A stretch of 61,132 nt of DNA, from NCBI RefSeq assembly GCF_001043975.1, contig NZ_LABY01000069.1, positions 1-61,132 on the forward strand. The letters are read 5' to 3'. Position numbers and translations under genes: made by a program. Under the pieces are notes generated by a model that was not told the origin of the DNA, did no database searches, and was given only the letters and a program-made list of their open reading frames with translations. Below, in pieces: positions 41,201 to 51,279 of the stretch (within the stretch, counting starts at the first letter, position 1; each line of letters begins with the position of its first letter). The DNA comes from Methylobacterium variabile (GTDB lineage Bacteria > Pseudomonadota > Alphaproteobacteria > Rhizobiales > Beijerinckiaceae).

Positions 41201-43202
41201 TGCGGCGCCAGTTCGGGTAGCCCTCGGTGACGCCCGGCATGTTGGCCTGGGTCACCTCGCCGAGGATATCCTCGTACTGCACCGCGGTCAGCACCGAGGG
41301 CGCCCGGGCGAGGAAGCGCACCGCGGCCTCGAAGGGCGGCTGGTCCGGCGGCTCGGCCGAGGGGATCAGCCCCTCCTGGTTCAGGGCCTCGGCGAGGCGC
41401 CGGCGCTCGTGCACCCGCTCCTCGCGCTCGGACCCGGCCCGCTCGGCGTCGTAGAGGCCGAGCGACTGGCGCAGCTCGGTGTCGACGCCGCGCCACCAGC
41501 CGACGAAGGTCGGCAGGTCGTGGGTGGTGATGGCGCAGAGCGCGTCGCGGGGGTACTCCGCCGGGCGCTTGAACGTGCCGCCCTCGCCCCGCTCGAACGA
41601 GAGGATGCGGTAGCTCAGGATGCCGGCCTGCATCAGCGCGTCGGAGAAGCCGGCCGGCGCGGTGCCGAGATCCTCGGCGATCACCAGGCACTTCGCCCGG
41701 TGGCTCTCGAGGCGCAAGACCGCCAGCATCGCCTCGAACGGCATCGCCACGTAGGCGCCGACCTTAGGCCCCTGCCCCGCCGGGATCAGGAACAGGCGGG
41801 CGAGCTGGAAGGCGTGGTCGATCCGGATCGCGCCGGCATGGCGCATGTTGGCCTGGACGAGGGCCCGGAACGCCGCGAGGCCGTCGCGCTCCAGTTCCAG
41901 CGGGTCGAAGGGCGGCAGGCCCCAATCCTGGCCGTTCGGCGCCAGGATGTCCGGCGGCGCGCCGATCGACAGCCCGGCGGCGAAGCGCTCAGGATGAGAC
42001 CAGATCTCCGAGCCGCCGCGATCGGCCCCGACCGCGAGGTCGCGGTAGAGCCCGAGCCGCATCCCCGAGGCGAGGCCCTGCGCGGCCGCACGGGCGAGCT
42101 GCCGGTCGGCGAGGAATTGCAGCCAGGCGTGGTAGGACACCCGCTCCTGGTGCTCGGCGGCGAAGGCCGCGACTTCCGCGGTGCCGTTGCGGCGGTAGGC
42201 CTCCGGCCAGTCGCCGAGCCAGTGGGCGCCCTGCCCGGCGAAGTGCTCGGCCAGGGCCTCGAACGTCGCGTGGGCTTCCAGGTTCTCGCCGAAGGCGGCA
42301 CGGAAGGCCAGGAACTCGGTGTCCCGGCCGGCGCGGGCCGGGGAGTCCTGCCACAGCGCCTCGAGGACCGGGCTCAGCACCTGCCACACGCCGGCATGAT
42401 CGACGAGCGAGGCGTCGCGCAGGCGGGCGATCTCGGGCGCGGCCTCCTTCAGCAGGCGCTCGGCCCGGCTGCCGGAAAGACCCGGCAGGGCGGCGGAATC
42501 GAGGTAGAGGGTCTCGAGGAACAGGCGCGACGACGGCGAGTAGGGCGAGACCTTCTGCCGGTCGGTCGAGAACAGGGCGTGGACCGGGCTCAAGCCCAGG
42601 AAGGCGGCGCCCCGGGCGCCGGCATCCGCGGCGGCCCGGCCCGCATCGGCGTAGGTGCCGATGCCGAGATTGGTCTCCGAGCGTAGGCCGTAGAGCTGGG
42701 CAGCGAGGCCCCAGTCCCGGGCGCCCTCGTCGCCGAGCGCCCGGGGCCGCCAGCAGCGCTGGGGCGCGGCGATCACCATCGCCTCCGCCCGCTGGTCGCC
42801 GAGCGTCACGGTCAGGCGGTGATAGCCCGGGGTGAGCGGCGGCAGTTCGATGACGACGACGTCTCTTCCGAGGACGGCCCGCCCGCCCCGGGCGGTGCCG
42901 CGCTCGTCGACGACGCGCCAGCTCAGCGTGCCGGAGCGCTGGTCCAGCCGGACCGGCACCCGCGCGGCGCGGCGCGCCTCGATCGGCACCAGCGGCGGCA
43001 CGAGGCCGTGCCGCAGGGACCGAATGCGGGCGAGGCTCGCCTGCGCCTCCTCCTCCGTGCCGGCCGGCAGGCCGAGCGCGGCGAGGAGCCCCTGCCGCAC
43101 GGCGAGCGGGGTCTCGACGCGCTGGCCGAAGGCATCGGTGTAGTCCGCGGCGATTCCCGCTTCATCGGCGAGCCGCGCGACGACATCCTCAGTCACGGCC
43201 AT
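38274..43202 (-). CDS. malQ-treY: 4-alpha-glucanotransferase (MalQ) - maltooligosyltrehalose synthase (TreY) fusion
   Basis: A 1642-residue bifunctional protein. Residues 1 to about 695 are GH77 amylomaltase: WGLAAQLYGLRSETNLGIGT, KVSPYSPSSRLFLETLYLD, nucleophile Asp462 (GAIRIDHAF), Glu510 (VIAEDLGT) and Asp562 (TTHDLPTF). A linker rich in Ser/Pro/Arg (about 697-712) leads to TreY (about 713-1642). TreY has TYRLQFHKDFTFDHAARIVP, YASPIHKARPGSMHGYDI, Asp1036 (LRIDHIDG), Glu1064 (IVVEKILEPGE) and THDTKRGEDAR. MalQ lengthens or trims maltooligosaccharides and TreY converts their reducing end to a trehalosyl unit. It is separated from treZ by one base. Confidence 0.97.
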   Translation of the reverse strand: MAVTEDVVARLADEAGIAADYTDAFGQRVETPLAVRQGLLAALGLPAGTEEEAQASLARIRSLRHGLVPPLVPIEARRAARVPVRLDQRSGTLSWRVVDERGTARGGRAVLGRDVVVIELPPLTPGYHRLTVTLGDQRAEAMVIAAPQRCWRPRALGDEGARDWGLAAQLYGLRSETNLGIGTYADAGRAAADAGARGAAFLGLSPVHALFSTDRQKVSPYSPSSRLFLETLYLDSAALPGLSGSRAERLLKEAAPEIARLRDASLVDHAGVWQVLSPVLEALWQDSPARAGRDTEFLAFRAAFGENLEAHATFEALAEHFAGQGAHWLGDWPEAYRRNGTAEVAAFAAEHQERVSYHAWLQFLADRQLARAAAQGLASGMRLGLYRDLAVGADRGGSEIWSHPERFAAGLSIGAPPDILAPNGQDWGLPPFDPLELERDGLAAFRALVQANMRHAGAIRIDHAFQLARLFLIPAGQGPKVGAYVAMPFEAMLAVLRLESHRAKCLVIAEDLGTAPAGFSDALMQAGILSYRILSFERGEGGTFKRPAEYPRDALCAITTHDLPTFVGWWRGVDTELRQSLGLYDAERAGSEREERVHERRRLAEALNQEGLIPSAEPPDQPPFEAAVRFLARAPSVLTAVQYEDILGEVTQANMPGVTEGYPNWRRKLDRDLAAIAEPGGPLAKLAASLSAEERGPRSGAARLASPPPRATYRLQFHKDFTFDHAARIVPYLAKLGISHVYASPIHKARPGSMHGYDIVDHREINPELGGEEAFARFSDCLKAHGLKFLLDIVPNHMGVGGADNPWWLSVLEWGALSPAADAFDIDWGRLGARNKLVVPFLGDRYGEALEKGDLKLAFDPEEGSLSVWHFEHRFPVNPLSYPIVLDRALAALPVVGDEASAEVLSISERLRRMGDETHTDRLAGFPEEAEGLKRRLAHAVSASPELRAAIDRAVTLVNGFKGHPDSFGALHRILEAQAYRLAHWRVAASDINYRRFFDVNSLAGLKVENRRVFEGAHAMLFRQIREGRIDGLRIDHIDGLADPAGYARALQAALGPGFYIVVEKILEPGERLRPWPIAGTTGYDVLNQIDGLFVDQEKRAAVARLYAGATGMDEPYGWLLRSVKGEILETSFASELEVLTSDLKQVADADRRTRDFSVNALRQALSEIIARFPVYRSYLPQELDENEIEAEDLKLIGDTVRKAKRRSILPDRSVHDFAQAVLLGRIDTDGPGRPDPEVVRRFRRRFQQLTGPVMAKSLEDTLFYRFVELLALNEVGGDPGEYGLSADHFHALQAARARDWPNAMITTATHDTKRGEDARTRLLALSEIPEEWEQAWALWGRLVQPHLSEVEGEAAPDANDQWMFLQAILGAWPLELLTETPDPKDVGEFRKRLGAYAEKAMREGKRRSSWVNVDEAYEGAVARLFDALVAPGSEFLREFRPFAERLARVGMVTGLARSALKCTLPGLPDIYQGTEFWDFSFVDPDNRRPVDYAEREAALGQDLPLGDLLASWPDGRIKQLVLAQLLADRAAHPGFYAEADYAPVAAEGEAAERLVAFLRQDATAGSEAGDLLVAVPRHVAGEAGDCTQLAARFAGTVLPVPEGSVWRDLVTGDEVRSEGGRLAVERLFARLPLAVLRQSAS

Positions 43203-43203
43203 C

Positions 43204-45024
43204 TCAACGCACCTCTTTCACGAACAGGCCCGACCAGGCGGGCAGGACCAGGGAACCGTTCTCGCCCTCCGTGACCGCGGGCGAGCGCCAGATGACGCGG
43301 CCGGGCGGCCGCGGCAGCGTGTACGCCTCGCCCCCGAACACTCCGACGAAGCGGAGCGTCCCGCCGGCGAACGACCAGGTCACGTCGATCACGTCGGGCC
43401 GCGGCAGGGCGTAGGTGCCGCCCTGCCAGGCGGTCATCGTCAGCGGCACCACCTCGCGCTGGCGCAGGTGCAGGAGCGCAGTCGTGTCGGCCAGGACCTC
43501 GCGGTGCGGCGAGCGCTCCCGCTCGGCCCAGTCCAGGGTCGAGCGGCGGAACGTCTCCTCGGCGGTCGGATCGGGGATCGTCTTCGCCTTCTCCTCGTCG
43601 GCGAATGCGGCGAAGCTCTTGAACTCGCGCCGGCGGCCGTCGCGCACCGCCTTGTTCAGCTCCTCGTCCGGGGCAAAGTCGACGAAGAACAGGAACGGCG
43701 TCGAGGCCGACCATTCCTCGCCCATCCACAGCATCGGGATCTGCGGGCTCAGCAGCAGCCCGGCCCGGGCCAGCGCCAGCCTGTCCGGGTCGGCGAGGTG
43801 GCTCAGGCGCTCGCCGAGCGCCCGGTTGCCGACCTGGTCGTGGTTCTGCAGGAAGGTGACGAAGGCGGACGGCGGCAGGTGGCCGGAGGCCTCGCCGCGG
43901 GGGTGGTTGTCGAGGGTCTTGAACGGCTCGCCCTGGTAGGCGAAGCCCTCGGCGAGGCTGCGGGCGAGGTGCGCCGCCGGCTTGTCGGAGAAGCTCTCGT
44001 AGTAGCCGGAATCCTCGCCGGTCAGCAGGATGTGCCAGCCGTGATGGGTGTCGTCGGCCCATTGCGCGCTGTGCAGGCGCGGCGTGCCGGCCTCGTCCCG
44101 CTCGAGCCAGCGGGCCTGGTTGGCCTCGTTCTCCAGCATCAGGTGGACCGGCCGGTGGGGATAGGCGCCGCGGATGCGCTCGGCCAACTCGGCGAGGAAG
44201 TGCTTGTCCGAGTCGTCCAGGATGGCGTGGACGGCATCGAAGCGCAGGCCATCGACGTGGAACTCCTCCAGCCAGTACAGGGCATTGTGGACGAAGTAGT
44301 CCCGCACCACCTGGCCGCTGGTCTTGCCGTCGAAGTTGATGCCCGCGCCCCACGGGGTCTGGTGGCGCTCGGTGAAGAACGTCTTGGCGTAGGCGTGGAG
44401 GTAGTTCCCCGCCGGGCCGAAGTGGTTGTAGACGACGTCGATGAACACCATCAGGCCGAGGCCGTGCGCCCGGTCGACGAGGCGCCGCAGGTCGTCCGGG
44501 GTGCCGTAGGCCGAGTCGGGTGCGTAGGGCAGCACGCCGTCGTAGCCCCAGTTGCGGGTACCCTTGAAGTCGGCCAGCGGCAGCAGCTCGATCGCGGTGA
44601 CGCCGAGGTTGCGCAAGGCCTCGAGCCGCTGGCCGAGCGCCGCGTAGGTGCCCTCCGGCGTCGCGGTGCCGACGTGGCATTCGTAGATCACCGCCTCCTC
44701 GAACGGGCGCCCGGCCCAGCCCTCATCCGTCCACGGGAAGCCGGCGGGATCGATCACCTCGCTCAGGCCCGAGACGTCCTCGGGCTGGAAGCGCGAGGCG
44801 GGGTCGGGCACGACGAGTTCGCCGTCGATCCGGTAGCCGTAGCGCGCCCCGGCGCGGACGCCCGGCACGGTCAGCCGGCGCCAGCCCTCGCCCTGGTCGT
44901 CCAGGGGATGCTCGGTGCCGTCGAGCACCAGGGCGACGCGCTCGGCGGTCGGTGCCCAGAGGGCAAAGCGCACGCCCTCCGGTCCGATCTCCGCACCGAA
45001 TGGCATGCTGTGGGCGCGCCGCAT
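43204..45024 (-). CDS. treZ: malto-oligosyltrehalose trehalohydrolase
   Basis: A 606-residue GH13 enzyme releasing trehalose from the product of TreY. A CBM48-like N-terminal module (VRFALWAPTAERVALVLDG) is followed by VIYECHVGTATPEGTYAAL, FKGTRNWGYDGVLPYAPDSA, YGTPDDLRRLVDRAHGLGL, Asp263 (GLRFDAVHAI), Glu298 (LMLENEAN) and FLQNHDQVGNRALGERL. It is the first gene of the five-gene minus-strand operon. Its stop and the next ATG are one base apart. The start MRRAHSMPFG could alternatively be the internal Met at residue 7. Confidence 0.97.
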   Translation of the reverse strand: MRRAHSMPFGAEIGPEGVRFALWAPTAERVALVLDGTEHPLDDQGEGWRRLTVPGVRAGARYGYRIDGELVVPDPASRFQPEDVSGLSEVIDPAGFPWTDEGWAGRPFEEAVIYECHVGTATPEGTYAALGQRLEALRNLGVTAIELLPLADFKGTRNWGYDGVLPYAPDSAYGTPDDLRRLVDRAHGLGLMVFIDVVYNHFGPAGNYLHAYAKTFFTERHQTPWGAGINFDGKTSGQVVRDYFVHNALYWLEEFHVDGLRFDAVHAILDDSDKHFLAELAERIRGAYPHRPVHLMLENEANQARWLERDEAGTPRLHSAQWADDTHHGWHILLTGEDSGYYESFSDKPAAHLARSLAEGFAYQGEPFKTLDNHPRGEASGHLPPSAFVTFLQNHDQVGNRALGERLSHLADPDRLALARAGLLLSPQIPMLWMGEEWSASTPFLFFVDFAPDEELNKAVRDGRRREFKSFAAFADEEKAKTIPDPTAEETFRRSTLDWAERERSPHREVLADTTALLHLRQREVVPLTMTAWQGGTYALPRPDVIDVTWSFAGGTLRFVGVFGGEAYTLPRPPGRVIWRSPAVTEGENGSLVLPAWSGLFVKEVR

Positions 45025-45091
45025 CGGGCCACCATCCTTCGAAACCGTGGTTGAACGAACGGCGTGGGGCGCCGCTCAGGAAATTCCGCCG

Positions 45092-45117
45092 CCTTGGCCT
45101 GGTTCCTTGGCCTGGTT
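45092..45117. repeat. tandem 13-bp repeat in the treZ upstream region
   Basis: CCTTGGCCTGGTT occurs twice head to tail, 68-93 bases before the treZ start. On the coding (minus) strand each copy carries GGAAC, the EcfG -35 core, but no CGTT lies 16-17 bases downstream of either, so a stress promoter is not supported. The region 45025-45308 has no other recognised element. Confidence 0.6.
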
Positions 45118-45308
45118 CCGCAGCGCGAAGACGTGAGATCGACCCGGGAGCTAAGGCGGCCCGAGCCCGCGGCAATGGCCGTGCGGGCGACTCGTGAGAG
45201 GGATCGCCATCCTCAGCATTCGTCAGGCGCGAACACGCGACGACCGGGCCTTCAATGCGTGGCAGGTTCTCGCTGCAGACCCGGCATCCGCCCGTGGGGG
45301 ACCTTACG

Positions 45309-45497
45309 TCAGAGCACCCATGCCAGGGTCGCCGCGACGGCGACCGCGAAGGCGCCGCCGGCGGCGGAGACGGCCACCCGGCCGAGGCCCGCAGTCGCCG
45401 CGCCGACGCCGTCCTCCGCTAAGCCGAAGGCCTGGCCGGCGGCCTGCTCGGCGCGGGCGAGGGAGAGGTGGCGGGCGTGGCGGGTGACGGCGGTCAT
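45309..45497 (-). CDS. small membrane protein, probably general-stress induced
   Basis: 62 residues from the ATG at 45497, with AGGAG about 11 bases upstream. The N-terminal half is polar and helical (HARHLSLARAEQAAGQAFGL). The last 25 residues (VAVSAAGGAFAVAVAATLAW) form one membrane segment ending at the C-terminus. No family is recognised. The main argument for a real gene is a perfect EcfG-type promoter 57 bases before the start. Confidence 0.6.
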   Translation of the reverse strand: MTAVTRHARHLSLARAEQAAGQAFGLAEDGVGAATAGLGRVAVSAAGGAFAVAVAATLAWVL

Positions 45498-45553
45498 CGT
45501 CGGAACGCTCCTGCGGCGGCGGCCTGGTGCGGCGGAGGGCCAGCCGTCTCGAC

Positions 45554-45578
45554 AACGGATGGCCACTGCCGAGGTTCC
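45554..45578 (-). promoter_or_regulatory. EcfG general-stress sigma promoter (GGAAC-N16-CGTT)
   Basis: On the minus strand, GGAAC (45578-45574) and CGTT (45557-45554) are separated by exactly 16 bases. This is the consensus for EcfG, the sigma factor released by the PhyR-NepR switch in alphaproteobacteria and first worked out in Methylobacterium. It sits 57 bases before the start of the small membrane protein gene. Confidence 0.6.
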
Positions 45579-45731
45579 GGGGCACCCGGTCCATCACCGG
45601 GCTTTAAGGGAATTTGTTTACGTCTCGGTGACTCTGGTACGGGTTCTTCCGTGCGACGGTCCGGGCCGCCGCGCCACGGCCCGCTGCCCTGCCCATGTGC
45701 CACGCCCCGAAGCCGCCGGAAGCCCCTTTTT

Positions 45732-45746
45732 GTTCCGCGTTTGTTC
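45732..45746. promoter_or_regulatory. LexA (SOS) box GTTC-N7-GTTC before parE
   Basis: GTTCCGCGTTTGTTC matches the alphaproteobacterial LexA direct-repeat operator exactly. It lies 15 bases before the parE ATG and next to its ribosome site AGGGAGAGG (45753-45761), so bound LexA would block initiation. Confidence 0.7.
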
Positions 45747-45761
45747 CGGTATAGGGAGAGG

Positions 45762-47852
<2,091 letters not shown>

Positions 47853-47901
47853 CGGATCGAGGATGGACTGGGAGGGGACGGCGCGAGCCGTCCCCGGCCG
47901 A

Positions 47902-47947
47902 AGACGACGAAGGCCCGGCCGCGCGAGCGGCCGGGCCTTCGTCGTCT
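47902..47947. terminator. strong bidirectional terminator after parE
   Basis: A perfect 21-bp stem (47902-47922 with 47927-47947) is closed by a GCGA tetraloop, 49 bases after the parE stop and in the convergent gap before the outer-membrane protein gene. It works for both strands. Confidence 0.85.
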
Positions 47948-47995
47948 CTGCCAGATCAGGATCGCCTCTGCGGTGTCCCGATCCGCCAAAGCGAA

Positions 47996-48019
47996 GAGCC
48001 CGGCCGTGAGGCCGGGCTC
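47996..48019 (-). terminator. terminator of the outer-membrane protein gene
   Basis: GAGCCCGGCC (47996-48005) pairs with GGCCGGGCTC (48010-48019) across a 4-base loop, 29 bases after the minus-strand stop. On the minus strand a T-rich stretch (TTCGCTTTGG) follows, consistent with termination. Confidence 0.75.
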
Positions 48020-48048
48020 CGCTCCGTCCGGAGGACGGATCGTCGAGA

Positions 48049-48921
48049 CTAGAAGCCGTTGAACTTGTAGTTCAGGCCGGCGCGGACGACCGCGAACTCG
48101 GTGTCGCGACGGGACTGGCCCGGGTTCACGACGACCACGCCCGGCGAGGTGACGGTGTTGATCACGGTGCCGGCGTTGTTGATCGCGAAGGCGCCGTTGT
48201 TGCGGTTGCCCTGATCCAGGTTCACGTACAGGCCTTCGACCTTGAGGGTCACGGCCGACGAACGGAAGAAGTTCAGGAACGAGTCGGTGGGCAGAGCGTA
48301 CTCGACACCGCCGCCGACCACCCAGCCGGTCTGGAACTCGTCGCGGCTGGTGTTCGGCAGGCCGAAGTCGCGACCACCGCCCGAGCCGTAGGCGAAACCG
48401 CCGGTGGCGTAGACCAGGGTGCGGTCCCAGGCGTAGCCGAGGCGGCCGCGCACGGTGCCGAAGAAGTCCAGACCCGACAGGCCGTTCGGGTTGAACACCT
48501 GCTGCGCCGCCAGCGGGCTGGTGGACACGAAGCGGTTGCGGTCACGGCCGAAGTCGACGTACTGGGCGTCGGCCTCGATGCCGACGACCACGCCCGAGCC
48601 CGGGGTGAACTGGTAGTTGTAGCCGATCTGGCCGCCGCCGACGAAGCCGTCGTTGCTGTTGCGGTTGCCGAAGGCGAGCACGCCGGTGGTGCCGGGAGCG
48701 ACGAGGCCGGTGGCCGGGCCGACGCCGATGACGGGGCCGGTGCGGCGGTCATCCGTGCCGAAGCCGTAGCCGGCGTTGAAACCGGCGTAGAAGCCCGTCC
48801 AGGTGAAGACCGGCACCGGCGTGAACACCGGCGGGGGAGCCGCGCGCCGCGGCAGGTCGGCAGCCGAAGCAGCCGCAGACAGGCCGACGAGGGCCACGGA
48901 GGCGAGGAGGATCTTCTTCAT
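48049..48921 (-). CDS. outer-membrane beta-barrel protein, Omp25/Omp31-like
   Basis: 290 residues starting MKKILLASVALVGLSAAASA with cleavage after ASA, mature DLPRRAAPPP. The barrel begins FTWTGFYAGFNAGYGFG and continues with alternating Gly/aromatic strands: GGGQIGYNYQFTPGSGVVVG, LDFFGTVRGRLGYAWDRTLV, TGGFAYGSGG. It ends on the aromatic C-terminal strand AVVRAGLNYKFNGF needed for BAM-dependent insertion. Omp25/31 proteins are abundant surface proteins of Hyphomicrobiales. Long Asn-rich loops (about 75-95 and 235-260) are probably surface-exposed. Strong expression is suggested by the long upstream region and the clear terminator. Confidence 0.93.
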   Translation of the reverse strand: MKKILLASVALVGLSAAASAADLPRRAAPPPVFTPVPVFTWTGFYAGFNAGYGFGTDDRRTGPVIGVGPATGLVAPGTTGVLAFGNRNSNDGFVGGGQIGYNYQFTPGSGVVVGIEADAQYVDFGRDRNRFVSTSPLAAQQVFNPNGLSGLDFFGTVRGRLGYAWDRTLVYATGGFAYGSGGGRDFGLPNTSRDEFQTGWVVGGGVEYALPTDSFLNFFRSSAVTLKVEGLYVNLDQGNRNNGAFAINNAGTVINTVTSPGVVVVNPGQSRRDTEFAVVRAGLNYKFNGF

Positions 48922-49659
48922 TCTCTGACTGGTCCTGGTTGGCGAGAGCCGGCGCGCTTCTATCCCCGGTCGGTCACCCGGTCTGTCGCATTCCTGCAAC
49001 GAGGGCAGGGTTTACCCGGTCACCCGTCAACGAAACGTGAATCGACGGCGATCGCGAGCGCGAAAAAGCGAGCAGAAGCGATCACTTGGCATTAACCATG
49101 ACGCCGCGGCCCCTCCGCAGGACCATCCTCGGGTAAACCGCCACGCCAGTGCGCAGGTGCGAAATGGCGCCGCTCCCCTCCTCTGCCGCACGTGGCGGAT
49201 CGCCCTCTTCACGGTCGCAGCCGCGCTCGCGAAGATGATCGCCTCACGCGAACCATCCGGCGCTGGCCCAGATCCGGTCGCGGACCTGCAGAGCGGCGCC
49301 GGGCCGCGAGAGCACCGGATCGACCACCCGCGAGCGCCGCGCGGACGCGGCTCGATCCCGGCCCCGCTCTCCCGCATCCCCGAGGATCTTCGGGGAAGTC
49401 CTTCGCGGGCGCGCGGGCCGGAGGTCGCGGCGCGGCCTTTCCCACCGAACAAATCCCGGGCAGCACTTGACAAATGATCCGGCATCGGGCGTGTCCTGCG
49501 GGCGGTCGCGTGCCCGACGCGACGGAGCAATGGCGTGAACGTCCCACCTCGGCGCATCCGGCGCGGGACAGGCTGCGAAACGAGTTTGCATCCCAGCCGT
49601 TGCCGCGACGGATTCTCCGCGCCGGCCCGATCTGCCCGCGCGCAACGGTTCTCTTCAGG
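48922..49659. other. 738-base divergent intergenic region, no gene supported
   Basis: This is the longest gap in the window, upstream of both the outer-membrane protein (minus) and the helicase (plus). Open frames of 146-176 codons exist on both strands but are Arg/Pro-rich without a start context or domain. TTAACCAT at 49092-49099 matches a CtrA half-site, and TTGACA at 49467-49472 resembles a -35 element, but no -10 partner is clear. Part of it may be a long untranslated leader. Confidence 0.5.
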
Positions 49660-51156
49660 ATGTCATTCGCCGAACTGGGTTTAAGCGAGAAGGTCCAGCA
49701 GGCCGTCCAGGCCGCGGGTTACACGACGCCGACCCCGATCCAAGCCCAAGCCATACCGCACGTCCTCGCGCGGCGCGACGTCCTGGGCGTCGCCCAGACC
49801 GGCACCGGCAAGACGGCGGCGTTCACGCTGCCGATGCTCACCCTGCTCGAGCAGGGCCGGGCCAGGGCCCGGATGCCGCGCACGCTGATCCTCGAACCGA
49901 CGCGCGAACTCGCCGCGCAGGTCGTGGAGAACTTCGAGCGCTACGGCAGCAACCACAAGCTCAACGTGGCGTTGCTGATCGGCGGCGTCTCGTTCGCTGA
50001 CCAGGATCTCAAGATCACCCGCGGCGTCGATGTTCTGATCGCGACCCCGGGGCGGCTCCTCGACCATTTCGAGCGCGGCAAGCTGCTGCTCACCGGCGTC
50101 GAACTCCTCGTCATCGACGAGGCCGACCGGATGCTCGACATGGGGTTCATCCCCGACATCGAGCGCATCGTGAAGCTCGTGCCGTTCACCCGGCAGACGC
50201 TGTTCTTCTCGGCGACGATGCCGCCGGAGATCCAGCGGCTCGCCGACGACTTCCTCCACAATCCCGTCCGCATCGAGGTGGCGCGCCCCGCCTCCACCGC
50301 CTCGACCATCACGCAGCGGCTGGTCGCTACGGGGTCCGAGGGCCACCAGAAGCGCAAGACCCTGCGCAAGCTCATCCGCGCCGCCGAGGAGCTGAACAAC
50401 GGCATCATTTTCTGCAACCGCAAGCGGGACGTCGCGCAGCTGCAGAAGTCGCTGTCGAACCACGGCTTCAACGTCGCGGCCCTGCACGGCGACATGGACC
50501 AGCGCGCCCGCATGGCGGCGCTCGACGCCTTCCGGTCCGGCGAGGTGCCGCTGCTCGTTGCCAGCGACGTGGCCGCCCGAGGCCTCGACATTCCGGCGGT
50601 GAGCCACGTCTTCAACTTCGACGTCCCCCATCACGCCGAGGATTACGTCCACCGCATCGGCCGCACCGGCCGCGCGGGCCGCAGCGGGGCCGCCTTCACT
50701 CTGGTCGGCCGGGGTGACGAGAAGTCGCTCGCCGCCATCGAGACGCTGATCGGGCAGCCGATCGCCTGGGCGGATGGCGACCTCGCGAGCCTGCCCGAGG
50801 GCGAGGCCGACGAGCCGGGCGAGCGGCGGAGCCGGGGCGGTCGCGGCCGGCGCGAGGAAGGCCGCCGGGAGGAGAATCGCCGCGAGGAAGGCCGGCGCGA
50901 CGAGGGACGCCGCGACGACACGCGCCGGCGCCGCGCCCGCAGCCCGCGGCCAGAGGAGGCGCCACCGCGCCGCAACGGCGAGGCACCGCGCGCCGTGGAC
51001 GCGCCTCGCCTTCAGGATGAGCGCCCCGTCGGACGTCGGAACACCCGGAGCCGGGACGACGACGCGATGCCGGACGCCGAGATCGGCATGGGTGCCCATG
51101 TCCCGGCCTTCCTGCTACGGCCGGTTGTGCTGAAGAAGCGCAAAGAGAGCGAGTAG
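49660..51156 (+). CDS. DEAD-box ATP-dependent RNA helicase
   Basis: A 498-residue RhlE/DeaD-type helicase. It has FAELGLSEKVQQAVQAAGYT, the Q motif TPTPIQAQAIP, motif I AQTGTGKT, PTRELAAQV, ATPGRLLD, motif II IDEADRMLD, SAT in FFSATMPPE, VASDVAARGLDIP and motif VI HRIGRTGRAG. The C-terminal about 120 residues are disordered and highly charged, with near-repeats of G-R-R-E-E and R-R-D-E. That is an RNA-binding tail typical of cold-shock and ribosome-assembly helicases. The ATG at 49660 (AGGA just upstream, very close) starts the conserved N-terminus; longer in-frame starts add unconserved residues. It may remodel structured RNA at low temperature (inference). Confidence 0.94.
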   Translation: MSFAELGLSEKVQQAVQAAGYTTPTPIQAQAIPHVLARRDVLGVAQTGTGKTAAFTLPMLTLLEQGRARARMPRTLILEPTRELAAQVVENFERYGSNHKLNVALLIGGVSFADQDLKITRGVDVLIATPGRLLDHFERGKLLLTGVELLVIDEADRMLDMGFIPDIERIVKLVPFTRQTLFFSATMPPEIQRLADDFLHNPVRIEVARPASTASTITQRLVATGSEGHQKRKTLRKLIRAAEELNNGIIFCNRKRDVAQLQKSLSNHGFNVAALHGDMDQRARMAALDAFRSGEVPLLVASDVAARGLDIPAVSHVFNFDVPHHAEDYVHRIGRTGRAGRSGAAFTLVGRGDEKSLAAIETLIGQPIAWADGDLASLPEGEADEPGERRSRGGRGRREEGRREENRREEGRRDEGRRDDTRRRRARSPRPEEAPPRRNGEAPRAVDAPRLQDERPVGRRNTRSRDDDAMPDAEIGMGAHVPAFLLRPVVLKKRKESE

Positions 51157-51279
51157 ACAGGGGATTCCGCCTGTGTCAGCGCCAGGCGCGTTCGCACTTT
51201 AACTGCTTCTCCACGCACGGACCCTACAGATGGTCCGGAGCTGCCTGCGCGAAGCCGGCAGCCAGCGCGGAGACGTTCG

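Noticed and set aside
45025..45119. EcfG promoter for the trehalose operon
   Set aside because: GGAAC occurs twice on the minus strand within a 13-bp tandem repeat, but CGTT is not found 16-17 bases downstream of either; the CGTT present is at the wrong distance.
49092..49099. TTAACCAT as a CtrA site between the outer-membrane protein and helicase genes
   Set aside because: Only a half-site, with no second TTAA at the right spacing and far from both starts.
49037..49477. A 146-codon plus-strand frame in the 738-base gap
   Set aside because: No ribosome site, Arg/Pro-rich, no domain; the competing minus-strand frame is equally featureless.
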